DNA from: Epiperipatus broadwayi
Lineage: Eukaryota > Onychophora > Udeonychophora > Euonychophora > Peripatidae
Direction: 5' to 3'
Length of the DNA stretch: 64,000 nucleotides
NCBI GenBank assembly: GCA_028023455.1
Contig: JAQFVV010000043.1
Coordinates: 1,671,483 to 1,735,482 of the forward strand
Part shown: positions 44,301-55,320 of the stretch, piece by piece
Position numbering within the stretch: the first letter of the stretch is position 1
How the letters are laid out: each line of letters starts with the position of its first letter
The notes under the pieces: generated by a model
Seen by the model: the letters and a program-made list of their open reading frames with translations, nothing else
Told to the model about the DNA's origin: nothing
Databases searched by the model: none
Program-made: the position numbers and the translations under genes

Positions 44301-45822
44301 CTGAAGGTGGGTGGGTGCCAGCAGATGAAACAAAATCGCAAAAAGGCAAATAATAACATAAGTGATAAAAATAAAATAAAGGCAAATAAAAATGTAAGCA
44401 AATCATAAAAAAAAAAAGAATATGCAAAATAATAAGTGATAAAGTGGTGGTGGTGGGAGGGGGGGTAGAAAATGTGCAAGAAAATAAATAAAACATAAAA
44501 AAAGAAAAGAAACTATAGCAGGGGATATATGATCAAAACTAAACAAACAATTATAAAAATAAATAGATCAAAGCAACTTATCAATTATTAGCTATCACTA
44601 GAAATAAATGTACAGAATTTAAATTTAAACCTACAAAATATAAAATTAATATTAAAAACACATGTATAAATATAAAAAGGTGAAAATATTGAATAAATCT
44701 AGAAATCTAAAAGAAAATGTTATTGTAGATAAATAGCATATGATATACTTGCGTTCATTCATCCACCTACCCTTCATTACTATAGTGGCTATCAAATATC
44801 TCAATGTATTGTGAAGGAAACGATTCTCTAAAACCTATAAACAATGCTACGAATGTGACATCGTCTCATGAACAGCAATATTTCCTTATTGGATGAGCCA
44901 AATGTAAAATGAAAACTAATAAAGACTGTCAAAATGTAAAACTAAAGTAAGTGCTGTTCACTGAACAGCTTGCATATTTGGGTAATCGTGAATGTAATAG
45001 AAAATATTATAATTGAATATGCCTAGCTGGCCTGCAAGTATTTCATAGATTTGGGCACCCACATATATAAATAAAATCATGAACCAAGTGGTTTTCTCCA
45101 CTTATGCTCTAAATATTTAGACACTCTAAAACATATTACATAAAGATTGCACTTAGGCAATTAAAATATACAACTAAAAAAATATTTTGATTCACAAATA
45201 GCTCTGTGGCAGTTTAAATTTATATTTACAATGGACTCATGAATTTTATAAGCCGCCCATGGTCCAAATAATGAGTATCTTGTCTGGCAAAAAAGATACA
45301 ATTCAATAAAGGATAACTTATTTGGTGATAAAGTACAGCATGGGATGTATAATGATTTATTTTAATTGTAAAATAAATTGTGTAATAAAATAATTTTATA
45401 ATGATTGATAGAATAGGCTAATCAAAGGACTTAGGTTAATAATAATGATATTAGATTTATTGAAATAAGCATTAACTCATTGAGGTGGATAATTTTAATC
45501 TACCAACTGTAATCTAATCTCCTATCATATTTTATGATTTACCTCCCGTCCTCTTTTCTTTTTATGATTGCAATTGATAGGTGTAATATACATTTAAATT
45601 ATAAAGTATATAGTCATAAAAGAGTTAAATATAATCTCTTTATAAATAAAGCAAAAAAAAAAAACCTTTAACATTGTTACTTTTTTTAAAAAAATATAGC
45701 AAAAAGACATAATAAACAAAAAACTTTAATAAATGTTTATCATTAAAATTATCATTATGTTGTTTTTTTAATCATTTCTTTTTTATTACTCTAAAAAGCA
45801 GGTTTTTATTAGCATCTGTTAC

Positions 45823-45891
45823 AAGGGTTTTGCATGTGGTTCAACTGATATTCCATTATTCGATAATGTTTCCTTTGGTATCTTCTTTTTG
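45823..45891 (-). CDS. candidate small internal exon, phase-matched to 44159-44300
   Basis: The acceptor TTTTGTGTTTTCACTAG precedes 69 bases reading (after one base of a split codon) KKKIPKETLSNNGISVEPHA and KP, then TT at a GTAACA donor. Joined to 44159-44300 it gives a basic-then-acidic tail running HAKPL-RKKNESS. Another frame over the same bases is also open and starts at a TTG directly after a stop, but it has no usable splice sites. The donor is weak, and the upstream partner exon is not found. Confidence 0.3.
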
Positions 45892-46784
45892 CTAGTGAAA
45901 ACACAAAACGTAGGAATCCATTAACAATTTGAATCATTAGATGATTTCCAATTATTACTCCTTTTGATATTGCAATCCAAGGTGAATTCAATTATCTTAA
46001 CTTTATGGTGGTCGGCGTTTGTGATATTCATTTAATTTTAATCATAAAGATATCAAATGAAGAGGGAGTTCATGCCCCTCTTTCTAAATTGTTTTACCTA
46101 TGGTTCATATTTCTTTGCTGTATATTCCAAATATATTTATAAATGGTAAAATAAACACAATTTTAAGCAAAAGAAAGTATGTGTCTTCTTTCTAAAAATC
46201 ATTTCCATAGGTATGGCAATACAAAACACAGTCTTTAAACAATGACTTGTGATCACATGATACTCTTCTAATTCTAATAAGGCATTGTTATCATTCGCAC
46301 AATGATAATTGAAATAAAATATTTCATTTTTTTAAATTTAATAAAGAAATGGTTCACTTATTCCAAATTCATTCAAAACCATATATTTTTTAATTAAGCA
46401 GACGACCTTTAATTGTTTTCTTTATTTAGTTATTTATATACTACAAGAAAACTATAGATGGCATCACAGTATTGACAACATATTATTCATTTTTCAAAAT
46501 TCTCCCCATTCTTTTCAATACTTAAGATTGTTTATTTTCATTCTCTCATCACCAGAACTGCATCTAGACAATATGTAATTGGAAACAAACGGATAATACT
46601 TTCTTACTTCACATATCACTTAAGCTTGGTAAAAATGTAATAAAATATTTTGTCCAGACATTGATGATCATAATGAGCTAAAGATTAAATATTAACAAAA
46701 ATAAAGTCATATATGAGTGTTCCGGTGGAAAGACAACCGACTCGCCACATCATCTGCAGCAAAATCCCTGTATTGAAGCAATCA

Positions 46785-46860
46785 CTCTGTAGTCAGTGAG
46801 CTTTATGTTTTCCTTCCTAAAAACTAACTATCTACAAGGGTTCAAACCCAGCAATTATAT
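46785..46860 (+). repeat. tRNA-like fragment with B box
   Basis: AAGGGTTCAAACCCAGC is a full B-box match. TGTAGTCAGTGAG about 60 bases upstream is an imperfect A box. It may be a SINE unrelated to the main family. Confidence 0.25.
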
Positions 46861-46950
46861 TTAATACACTAACCTTGCCATCCCCTACTACGTCCCAACA
46901 TATCTATTTAAAATAAGCTAAAACTTTACAATATAATAAATATTTTATAG

Positions 46951-47046
46951 TTTTTTTATTTTTATTTTTTAAGTGTCATAGCATCGGCCGGGACACGAAC
47001 CCGCAAACCCGGGCAACTGCCTGCAAGTGCAAGGCAGTCGCGCTGT
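46951..47046 (-). mobile_element. tRNA-derived SINE, copy 6, 5' truncated
   Basis: The minus strand reads CAGCGCGACTGCCTTGCACT, GTTTGCGGGTTCGTGTCCCG and GATGCTATGACAC with an A-rich tail. The A-box start is missing. Confidence 0.75.
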
Positions 47047-47530
47047 GTGAAACCTTTTTGTCTGTAAAGTTTGTCATTTTTGTAAAAATTATTTACATTT
47101 AATTTTCATTTTGTAAGAAAATGAAAGATATAAACAAGATAGTAGGTTCAAATTAATCCATTGTGAAGTTTTGCTTCACTAATTAAATATTTTAAAAGCT
47201 CAACTTTCATTAATTGAAATATTGTTTTCTTATCAAAGTCATTTTTATTTCAATTAAAAATATTTCGTTAATGAAATATTTTTGTTTCATTTATATTAAT
47301 TTAAATTCCTTCGAGCTGAAATGTGTTTTGAACCGTATCATCTTCTTATGTCTTGTTTTTAATTAAAAATGGGCTGTAATTTGTTAATTGCTTATATGCC
47401 CCTGAGAAAATGAACTAAGGCATTCCTATCATAGTTGGAAATGATATAAATAGGGTAGATTGGAGATAAGGGAACTTTTTTCTTGCTTTTGCTTTCTTTT
47501 GCCTTTTGCTGTTCTATTTTTCTAGTACCA

Positions 47531-47563
47531 TTTGTGACAGGATGGGTTCGAACCCAGTCACAA
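47531..47563. repeat. nested palindrome with tRNA T-arm look
   Basis: TTGTGAC and GTCACAA (47532-47538, 47557-47563) enclose the perfect palindrome GGGTTCGAACCC. The inner part matches the T-arm consensus GGTTCGAnnCC, and the outer pair resembles an acceptor stem. No D or anticodon arm is present. It may be a primer-binding or element-end sequence. Confidence 0.35.
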
Positions 47564-47890
47564 CTAATATTATTTAATCAGTAAACATATGTAGACGTAG
47601 ATATATATATTTAATTTTTTTTTATTACGTGGTGGTTGTTACAAATACACAAACAAGCGGGGAGGGACTCTGTCATTTTGAAATGATATATATGTGTGTG
47701 ACAAACGTGTGTATGAATGGATTAAGTAGTGAAAAGAGAAAAACGAGATTTTGTTTCATGCTTAAAAAACTAGAGGTTTCTGGCAGACTGAGATTTCATT
47801 TTGTTATATACAATAGAAGCTACGAGATGAGTTTTCACACGTCTAACAGATCCAGTTAGTCCACATTGAAAATTGGAAGTGAGATAAAAA

Positions 47891-47950
47891 AGAAGCTTCT
47901 AGAACAAATGGAGGGGGCTATAAAAGCGAGCCACCCAGAATGCATTAGGT
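47891..47950 (+). promoter_or_regulatory. heat-shock-element plus TATA promoter-like block
   Basis: AGAAGCTTCTAGAAC (47891-47905) is a perfect three-unit heat shock element (GAAnnTTCnnGAA). Fifteen bases on comes TATAAAAGC (47919-47927), and the expected start lies near GCATTAGGT at 47942-47950. The segment is GC-richer than its surroundings. Downstream, an ATG at 48014 opens MANSKEMSG before TAA, where GGTAAG could also be a splice donor. It may be a host promoter or the promoter of an LTR. Confidence 0.45.
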
Positions 47951-49445
47951 CTTGTGTCCGGCAGAGCTACAACCGTGAACACTTAAAGAGTTTTAAATAT
48001 TTAGCTTATATAATGGCGAATTCAAAAGAAATGTCGGGGTAAGAGAAAGCCGCATCGGATTCAAACTCCTAGTTCCAACCTGCTGCAGCTGCCTCAATCA
48101 TGCCTCGAAACAACAAATAATTCCCAACGTTGAACCAAGATGAACCTCGTCGGCCAATGGACATGAAGATCTCAAACCTTTACCTGGAAGTGCTTGATTT
48201 TACCTGTGGAACAGAACTCTTGAATACATAAAGAAATCTGCTTTTACTACTTACCTGGGGAGAGTCAGGTAAAGAACTTTAATAACTGATTTTATTTTCC
48301 TTTATGAAAAGAATTTTTTTTTTTTACTTACTATAATAAGTGAAGATGACGTATGAAACAAATTTAATAAGGTTTCCTTAAAGCCTCGTTCCACTATGGA
48401 CATAATAAAGTAATTAGTGTCAGAAGTCATGTGATACAAACGTTTTCGTATCGACCTTCACTACTTGAGTTGCGTATGAGAGATATATTGGAAAGAATGA
48501 CGTATGCATGCGATTTGAAATGACAGAGTAATAAATACATTGTTTTGTAATATTAAAAAGGAAATTATACAAAGAAAGTAGAGTGTTGAATTAGTATTTA
48601 TTTACAAATCCATTTTAGTTATTATTATTTTTATGTTAAAAAAAAAGAAACAAAAGAAAGAAAGAACTCTTAACCCCATTCGTGGCTACTCCCGGCTGTG
48701 ACGCCACCCAACCATGAGACTGAGCTAGCCGATGGTCAAAACCTCTCTCACATTACGTAAATAGTGTTCTTGTTGGAAATATATCCACTTCGCGTAATTC
48801 TTATATTCGTATAGGATTGGCACTTTGTATCCTATGGATAACCATAAATACATGTTGGGGGTATATTACAGTTGCAAGAACGAACCCTTAAGTTTTGAAT
48901 AATAATATTTTAGGTCAAAACCACTTAATTAAATAAAAATACGTAGGCATGTATATTGATACATCGTAGATATATATTCGGTAGTGTACATCTGTCTAGT
49001 GAGAGGTAGTGGGTTTTGTTATACATTTATATAGCGGAATAAAATGTCAGTTGAGTAGGACCCGAATAGTCTTTCCCCTGTGCTTCTTGGGACTGCCTCC
49101 AGAATGCTGCCAAGAAGCCCAGCCATGGAAAAATGCTGTCACCAATGAAGAAGTAATAGTGACCAAGAATGTTGATCACCCAGCTGATTATCCTAACTGA
49201 AGCTCAGAGAGCGAACCATTCAGCCATTGACCCAGAGTGTGCTGAGATAACAGTCCAGTATCTATGCAAAGTTGTCTGTGCTTACCTATAAATACTAATT
49301 GTTTTATATATATATATATTTAATCTTTGCATGTAAGACTCTCTCTCTCTAATCCTATCAAATACATATATGTAAATGCTTACATCTAATTTAAGTTTTA
49401 CATCCTATATTTTCTTTTAGTGCGGTAGAAGTTTATTATTATAAT
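47951..49445. other. GC-richer unidentified region downstream of the promoter-like block
   Basis: From 47951 to 48300 and again at 48680-48760 and 49040-49240 the composition is far less A+T-rich. Open stretches, such as LGLPPECCQEAQPWKNAVTN near 49090-49150, look protein-like but match nothing I know, and no consistent exon chain can be drawn. An LTR with the start of an internal region is possible, but I found no second LTR. Confidence 0.3.
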
Positions 49446-49509
49446 TTTTTTTTTCTCATGTGCCATAACACCAGCCGGGAAGCGAACCCGCTCGACCACC
49501 AATGTTTGA
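49446..49509 (-). mobile_element. tRNA-derived SINE, copy 7, internally deleted
   Basis: It keeps the minus-strand head (TTGGTGGTCGAG) and tail half (GCGGGTTCGCTTCCCGG, CTGGTGTTATGGCACATGAG plus A tract) but lacks the middle arm. Confidence 0.7.
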
Positions 49510-51090
49510 TATATATTTTACTAAATATGCAATTTATATGCCAAGTCAACTCAACTCCACGAACCTATATTTCAGATTAGTCTTTTAAATCCCCAGCGCT
49601 TCAGGGATATATTAATTACTGTATTTTAAATTATGTTTTAAAGTTATTGCTCACTGGATTGAGAACTAGTTAAATAATATCATTTCTGTTTCTAGGCAGA
49701 TTATTATTTTAATACTGCCATAAGTATATATTTATTGATTATAAATTTAATGTTCTTCAAAAACACTATTGCTTAAATTCCACTTCAGATATTTTAAATA
49801 ATAATGACCGTCATTTTTTTAAAATGTAATAATCATTTATATGTAGCGCCTTGAGCATTATAGTATTAAATAATGCTTAGTGATTCCAAATGCATGTGGG
49901 ATCCGTTTAATGAAGAGAAATGTAATCATATGTCATTAAGACATTCATAATAGTTTTATATTTCAGTTATTTAATATGGTTTAGTATACAAGTCATGCCG
50001 TTATGCCTGATTAAAACTTTATATTTAAGCCATTAGTTATTTTGACATCATTAAAGAATGTATTATAGTTTCATAGCTTTGGCAGCATAAGTCAGCCATC
50101 GTCATTATTTGTTTTATCATAATTTGAGGATCACGGGAACTCCTAATCCTCCATCTTCACTTACATATGTTTTAGCTGGCATCGTAAATGCCCAGACACC
50201 TTCGGAAAGAGTATCAGAAGCTCTGCATTGGTACCCTATGTGGACAATTGCATCTCTCTACCTATCTTTTTTTTCTCCAGGTATGGCCTGCCAGAAAAAT
50301 GGACATACCATTTCTTTTTTCCCACTTAAATGATGAAGCATCTACTCGGACAAAATGGACCGAATCTTATATTTTGCTGCCTCATGATCGCACCGTGATT
50401 TCTTATAGTATTTTAGAATTACGCCTAAAACTAATCTGTAAACTGTAACACTGTGATATAAGTAAACCATTTTTGTTATTTATTATTGTATTTATAAGTA
50501 GAATGTCACAAAAAGCTTGCATTAAGTTATTTCCCTTAGATGAGCGACTCCCACATGCGTAAATGAATTTTCCTTGTTATTTTATAATTCAATAACTGAA
50601 ATATAACATTTGTCATATTGAATACGAAAATATTCGTGTATTCAAAATCACTATTTATAACTTTGTTGTTCAATAATTAATAAATGTAATGGATGTCAGA
50701 GACCAATTTACCTGGCGTCAGAGTTACATACATGTAGATTTCTTGTGTGATCGAAGTGGCATCGATCATAATTTGTTAAATACATGCTATTAATTTATTC
50801 AAACATTAAAGTGTCTCTCTTGTGAATTCTTTTGTCTAGGTCATTATTTAATCATATGATAAAATAGCATTTCTCTTCTTAAACCCATTATGTAACTTTT
50901 TCTTTTTAAACATTGGCATATAAATAAACCGCACTATATATGTATTAGCGTGACATCCCATAATAATCACAGACGTAAGCATAATGAAACTATTCTAGTG
51001 TGAATGATATAAATAATGTATGTTTAGAATAAATTGTTTTTATATAATATTAAATTAAAGTATCTTTTAATCCTATCCAGAGTTCGAATC
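49510..51090. other. mostly non-coding; unrecognised open stretch at 50109-50448
   Basis: Two overlapping plus-strand frames at 50109-50333 and 50188-50448 are open over a less A+T-rich patch. One includes VLAGIVNAQTPSERVSEALH. TTTTTTTTCTCCAG at 50267-50280 could be a splice acceptor. Without a partner exon or known motif I do not call a gene. Confidence 0.3.
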
Positions 51091-51151
51091 TTTATTTTGG
51101 TTAGTTTTTAAATATAAAAAGGTTTTATATAATTATGTATTATTTTAATTC

Positions 51152-51217
51152 TTATATCTCATTTAGGGATTCATCCTCAATAGTCCTAATTCGAGTCTCA
51201 TGTCTCTGTACAGCTGC
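51152..51217 (-). CDS. candidate terminal exon of the minus-strand gene (3' end variant 1)
   Basis: After the acceptor GTACCTGACGTCAG, 21 codons follow and then a stop: AAVQRHETRIRTIEDESLNE plus I. It starts in phase 0, exactly what the 57484-57697 exon leaves. The peptide is charged and helical-looking and would follow the upstream ITIITDDL. AATAAA lies on the minus strand at 51096-51091, about 56 bases past the stop. A second frame over the same bases is also open, and the exon is short, so chance cannot be excluded. Confidence 0.4.
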   Translation of the reverse strand, partial: AAVQRHETRIRTIEDESLNEI

Positions 51218-51305
51218 CTGACGTCAGGTACAGTATCAATGCATGTGTTACATAGCAACATAGTCTAGCCATCTGCCACAAAAATGTTAAGATGCTGGTG
51301 TGTCT

Positions 51306-51740
51306 GAATCATGAATTATGACATAAAATGCAATATGCTTTGTTCCTTAACCATGATGAAACAACATATTAGCATTAAATTTTGTTTCAAATTGAGTAAA
51401 ACTGCTATTGGAATGTTTGAAATGATTGAAACCATGTTCAGAACTGAAGCCATGAATTGCAAGGATGTTTTCAAGTGATTTATGAGATTTGGTAATGGCA
51501 GGGAGAACGTTGAAGATGATTTATGAAAGTATGACACACTCTGATGCCATATCTCATGATCCAGATAGGCGTGGAGCTCATGCCTCACTTACTGGTGCTA
51601 AGAACGGTACTGATATTCTGGTAAAGCAAGTTAAAAGGCTGTTATGTTTGAGATGAAGGAGGAATATTTCAGCGACTATTAGTTCTGAAAATGAAATAGA
51701 GTAACACAAAGTAATAAAAGTTTGCTTTAAAATCTTGCCA
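51306..51740 (+). mobile_element. mariner-like transposase fragment (HTH region), copy 1
   Basis: The N-terminal helix-turn-helix of a mariner-type transposase is readable: SIKFCFKLSKTAIGMFEMIE, TEAMNCKDVFK, stop, FMRFGNGRENVEDDL. This matches the order IKFC-K-LGKTA-E-F-ML ... AM-VF-WF-RF-DGR--VEDD of the family. After this, only a short piece resembling the middle of the protein remains (GKAS, KAVMFEMKEEYFSDY with stops). The DDD/DDE catalytic domain is absent. Two more fragments of the same part lie at 56420-56640 and 59225-59500 on the other strand. Confidence 0.75.
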
Positions 51741-52500
51741 TTTTGTTGAATAGCTGATTTTAGAGGATTGTAGAAAGTTGTTACAATAATATCAATTTTC
51801 TTCTGTTACTATAATTTTCCAGCAACAATGTATCATTTTTCTAACCCACGATTGTCTATTGGTTTCTTTATCCATAATAAAGAATAATTTTATTGTGTGT
51901 TCATCTGCTTTGTCTCATGGACATAGTGGCATATCCAGTCTCAATTTATAGTTATAGGGTTAGGAAGAAAATCTTTACCTTTCTCACAAAAGCAGCATAA
52001 AAACGTTTTACTTGAAAATTTCACCAATTTATACATATAAGTACTTGAAAATGATAATTTAAGGTAAAAATATGTTGTCCACATAACATTTTTGATAACC
52101 AATTATAGGTGGAAAATGTGGTATGGCTTGAAAAAAGTCTGGATTTAAGAAATGAGACTAGAAGTATGGGTGATTGAGAATAATAGATGAAAAGAATTCT
52201 AGGCGGTTTGATGAAACTTTATGACAGAAAAACTACCTCATTTTATTGACCTTTTGGATAATTTTTCCTTGAAGCTACAAATTTATGTGAAATAATCTAA
52301 AATAAAATGTTAAAATTATTCTAAAGTCTTTTCCATTTATTTATGAAGATTTTTATTTCTCTAAACTGTTATATAAGTCCTCCAGAAAGAAGCTGGATTT
52401 TCCCCGAGTCTCCCATATGATATTAAAAGCTCACATGACTTTAATATAAGGTCATCAAATTTTGGAGTGGAGTTTTTCTAAAGATTAGCTCTTTTTTTCT

Positions 52501-52637
52501 AAGTAATGTCATATTAGTCAAGTGTTGGTGGTCGAGAGGTCAGCACAGCTGCCTTACAAACAGCTGTCCTGGGTTAGCGGGTTTGCTTCCCGGCCGAAGC
52601 TATGACACATGAAAAAAAAAAAAAGTAATGTCATATT
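52501..52637 (+). mobile_element. tRNA-derived SINE, copy 8, with perfect 15-bp target duplication
   Basis: AAGTAATGTCATATT occurs at 52501-52515 and 52623-52637. The element between (52516-52622) reads TTGGTGGTCGAGAGGTCAGC, CTGCCTTACAAACAGCTG, GCGGGTTTGCTTCCCGG and GAAGCTATGACACATG, then 13 A. This is the only copy in plus orientation and gives the family's exact boundaries: the whole element is little more than a tRNA-like unit with a short 3' extension and A tail. Confidence 0.95.
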
Positions 52638-53330
52638 GAATTTTTGACGCATTTGTTGAGGATTCAATTATCACAATAACATATCATAAAAAATGAATTT
52701 TTAATGCTCTATAGAACTATCATATGTAAAAAAATAATAAAGCTAGTAAAATATAATAATTATCTAATATATTCAGGGTCATGCAATCAGTTGGCTGTTG
52801 TTCGATAAAGAAAACTAAACACAAAGTTTAATAAAACTTTGAGTTTATTAACATGCAAATTAGTCTGTTAATATTTTCAGTACGTTTTAATTCTTTCTGT
52901 GTACTTAATTACCTGTTTTATTTCGGAAGTACCTTAGCATATTAATACTAGCAGCTTGTACACACACCTTTAATAAATAAAATATATATATAGATGTATC
53001 TGTATGTACACAGCGTTATCAAAAAAAAAAATTAAATAAAGAATTTATATACTTTTATATTTAAAAAATTTTAAATTTATTCGTAAATTGTGTATTTTGC
53101 TGTAAAATTAGAATATTTTTAATGTTTTAAAATTAATTTATATCTAATTATGAAAAAGAAAAGTATTGAAGTATTTAGCAGACATTTTTATTACATTTAA
53201 AGATTAGAGCTTTCAAAGACCCAACAGAATCCATGATTTTTCTTTAAAGAATATTTTTTCCCTAACAAAACAAATATTATTTTAATAATAAAACTGATAA
53301 AGAATTTAGGTGATAAAAATTCTGCTGTTT
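52638..53330. other. non-coding, nothing recognised
   Basis: A+T-rich with A runs. No element ends or exon found. Confidence 0.5.
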
Positions 53331-53770
53331 ACATTCACATGAATAAATTTAAGCATGGGGATTTTGAAATAAAGTCGCTGGAATAAGTTAAATCATACAA
53401 TGAAAGAATGATAAAGGAAGATATGTACATTAATGAAATAAAACCAGAGTTAAATAGAATGTTAATGGAAAAAGAGAAAATAAAATAATAGAAAATAAAA
53501 TAATTGAATGTTTTAAAGGATATATATATATATAGATTTTTTTTTTTTAAAAAGAGGGTTTTGTGATTATGTTGTGATTGTTTGCAATAGGAAAGGGGAG
53601 TGAGATAAGATGAATTTTTGATTATGAATATATTTTGTAATTTTAAATAAAAATTATTTTTTTTTTTGGAATATGTAATATTTATTATTATATATATATA
53701 TTTTAGTGTGCCTTGAAAAAGGCTATATAAAATAGTCGAAACGTTGGATTTTATATTGATGTTTATAGTC
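53331..53770 (+). mobile_element. possible Penelope-like element 3' tail
   Basis: One frame (with a stop) reads NKFKHGDFEIKSLE, then KSYNERMIKEDMYINEIKPE with LNRM. This resembles the final helix of GIY-YIG endonuclease domains in Penelope-like elements (R-x-x-x-E-x-x-Y-I-x-x-x-K-P-x-L-N). About 250 bases on comes GCCTTGAAAAAGGCTATATA ... GTCGAAACGTTGGA, a stem-loop plus CGAAACGTTG of a kind often seen at such retroelement ends. The GIY-YIG catalytic motif and RT are not visible. Similarity is by eye only. Confidence 0.35.
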
Positions 53771-54360
53771 ATATAAAAAGCAAGTTTTTAAAAGAAGGAG
53801 TTTGTTTATTTATATATTGGATATTTATGAACTATTTTGAAAAGAAGAACTGTGTGGTTGATATATTAAGTTCTATAAAGAAGAAAATCAGTCTAAATTT
53901 GATCAATTTATACATATGTGCACACACATACCGTAAATGTAGGTTGACAGTCTATATTTACATTAAATAAAAAATTGTTTAGCTTAAAGAACTAAGGTTT
54001 ATATATATATAATTTCGTAGGCTCGGCAAAGTTTCAATATTTTACAAGTTACAGTTTATATTCATTTGGTGAACTAATTGCTTTTTGTTTTATTGATAAC
54101 TTTCATTTTCAATGTCTCAATATTTTTGCCACACTAAAACAAAAATCTGAGATTGCCAATATATTACATAAATTTTATTGATTTTAGTATAATTAATACA
54201 TTTTCTGTTTAAACATATCTTACATATATACTTGTGTAAATGAAAAAAATATGTTTATGCGAATATTTTAATTAAATAAGCACATATGTAGAATGGAATT
54301 TAAATGTTTAATGAAATACTAATAACAACTTGATGTGCGTACATTGTTGTCTTATTTTTT

Positions 54361-55320
54361 CTTTTTAATGATGGATCGAGTACTCATCCCACCAAAAGAC
54401 CATAATCATGTGTTTGATATACTTCATTAGGATCATCTTGGAATCATATGTATGAAAGCTCTGTCTTGATCATACATTTGGTAGCCAAATCTGAGTGGCG
54501 AAATAGAACAGATGATAAGAAAATGTATGAGTTGCCAACAAACTGACAAATTACCATTTAAAAAATTGGAGACCAAGATAAAAGTCCACTATCCCTTGGA
54601 AATATATACATTTAGATCATACAAGACCAGTGCATAGATATATAATATTGTTAGATGACACATTCTCTCATTGGACAGAATACTAAATAATGAGAAATAG
54701 AAGCGCAGAATGTAACCTAAAAGTGTTTAAAGACATTTTTTCTACACACAGCTACCCGGAGATGATTATATCGGATAATGGAACCAGTTCTACTTTGTAG
54801 AAACTTGAGGACTACTTAAAAGATAAAGAAATAAAGCATATTCTTACTCTACCTTATCATCCTAAGAGTAATGGGGTAGCTGATAAAGCTGTTCAACATT
54901 TGAAGGATATGTTGGAAAAAACTGGGTTTAAGGAAGTACCATAGGTATTAGTTAATGCTATGTTTAATCAAGATGTTACTTCATGTTCAGCAACAAAAAA
55001 AATTTGGCAGAGTTATTAATGCGCAGTCAGTTTCAAACTCATCTCATTAAGCTACTACCGATTACTATTGACAATAATAATAATAATAATTTTGAATATG
55101 AAAATTCAAAATAGGAGAGAATCTACAGTTATACACTATTTTGAAAAGGAAATGGATGCCAGGAGTGATATCGCAGATTTTGTATAGGCAATCATGATTG
55201 ATTAAATTAGAAAATGGAAAGGAGATGAGAAGACATATAAATCATGTACGTCCTTGTTTAAATGAGATACCTGTGAATGTTTATGATAAAAATGTACCAA
55301 CGGATAAAAAATAAAATCCA
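54361..55320 (+). mobile_element. Ty3/gypsy integrase remnant
   Basis: Across frame changes the integrase order is clear: an HHCC zinc-binding part (LHxDHLGI near 54420, then EIEQMIRKCMSCQQTDKLP), the core with IHLDH (first catalytic Asp, near 54615), ISDNGTSS (second Asp, near 54775), LPYHPKSNGVADKAVQHLK (near 54850-54910), and a C-terminal segment with LENGKEMRRHINHVRPCLNE. The usual catalytic Glu after NGxA is Asp here (ADK), so the copy is inactive on that ground as well. At least six stops or shifts interrupt it. No LTR, RT or protease was found beside it. Confidence 0.8.

Noticed and set aside
45809-45991. The longer minus-strand frame with SLAKRRYQRKHYR as an exon
   Set aside because: A stop precedes it directly and no acceptor or donor fits its frame. 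A different frame of the same bases fits splice sites better.
50109-50448. Overlapping plus-strand frames as a gene
   Set aside because: They are protein-like in patches, but there is no family match, no second exon and no promoter. Kept only as an unrecognised stretch.
51316-51588. Minus-strand 90-codon frame
   Set aside because: It is antisense to the mariner helix-turn-helix fragment, which is readable on the plus strand.
4121-52622. A/B-box sequences at eight sites as functional tRNA genes
   Set aside because: The units have A tails, target duplications and a shared non-tRNA 3' extension, and their acceptor stems do not pair. They are SINE copies.
53335-53772. A 145-codon minus-strand frame as a gene
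   Set aside because: It is rich in Tyr, Ile, Asn and Lys from A+T-rich DNA and lies antisense to the Penelope-like tail. It looks like a shadow frame.
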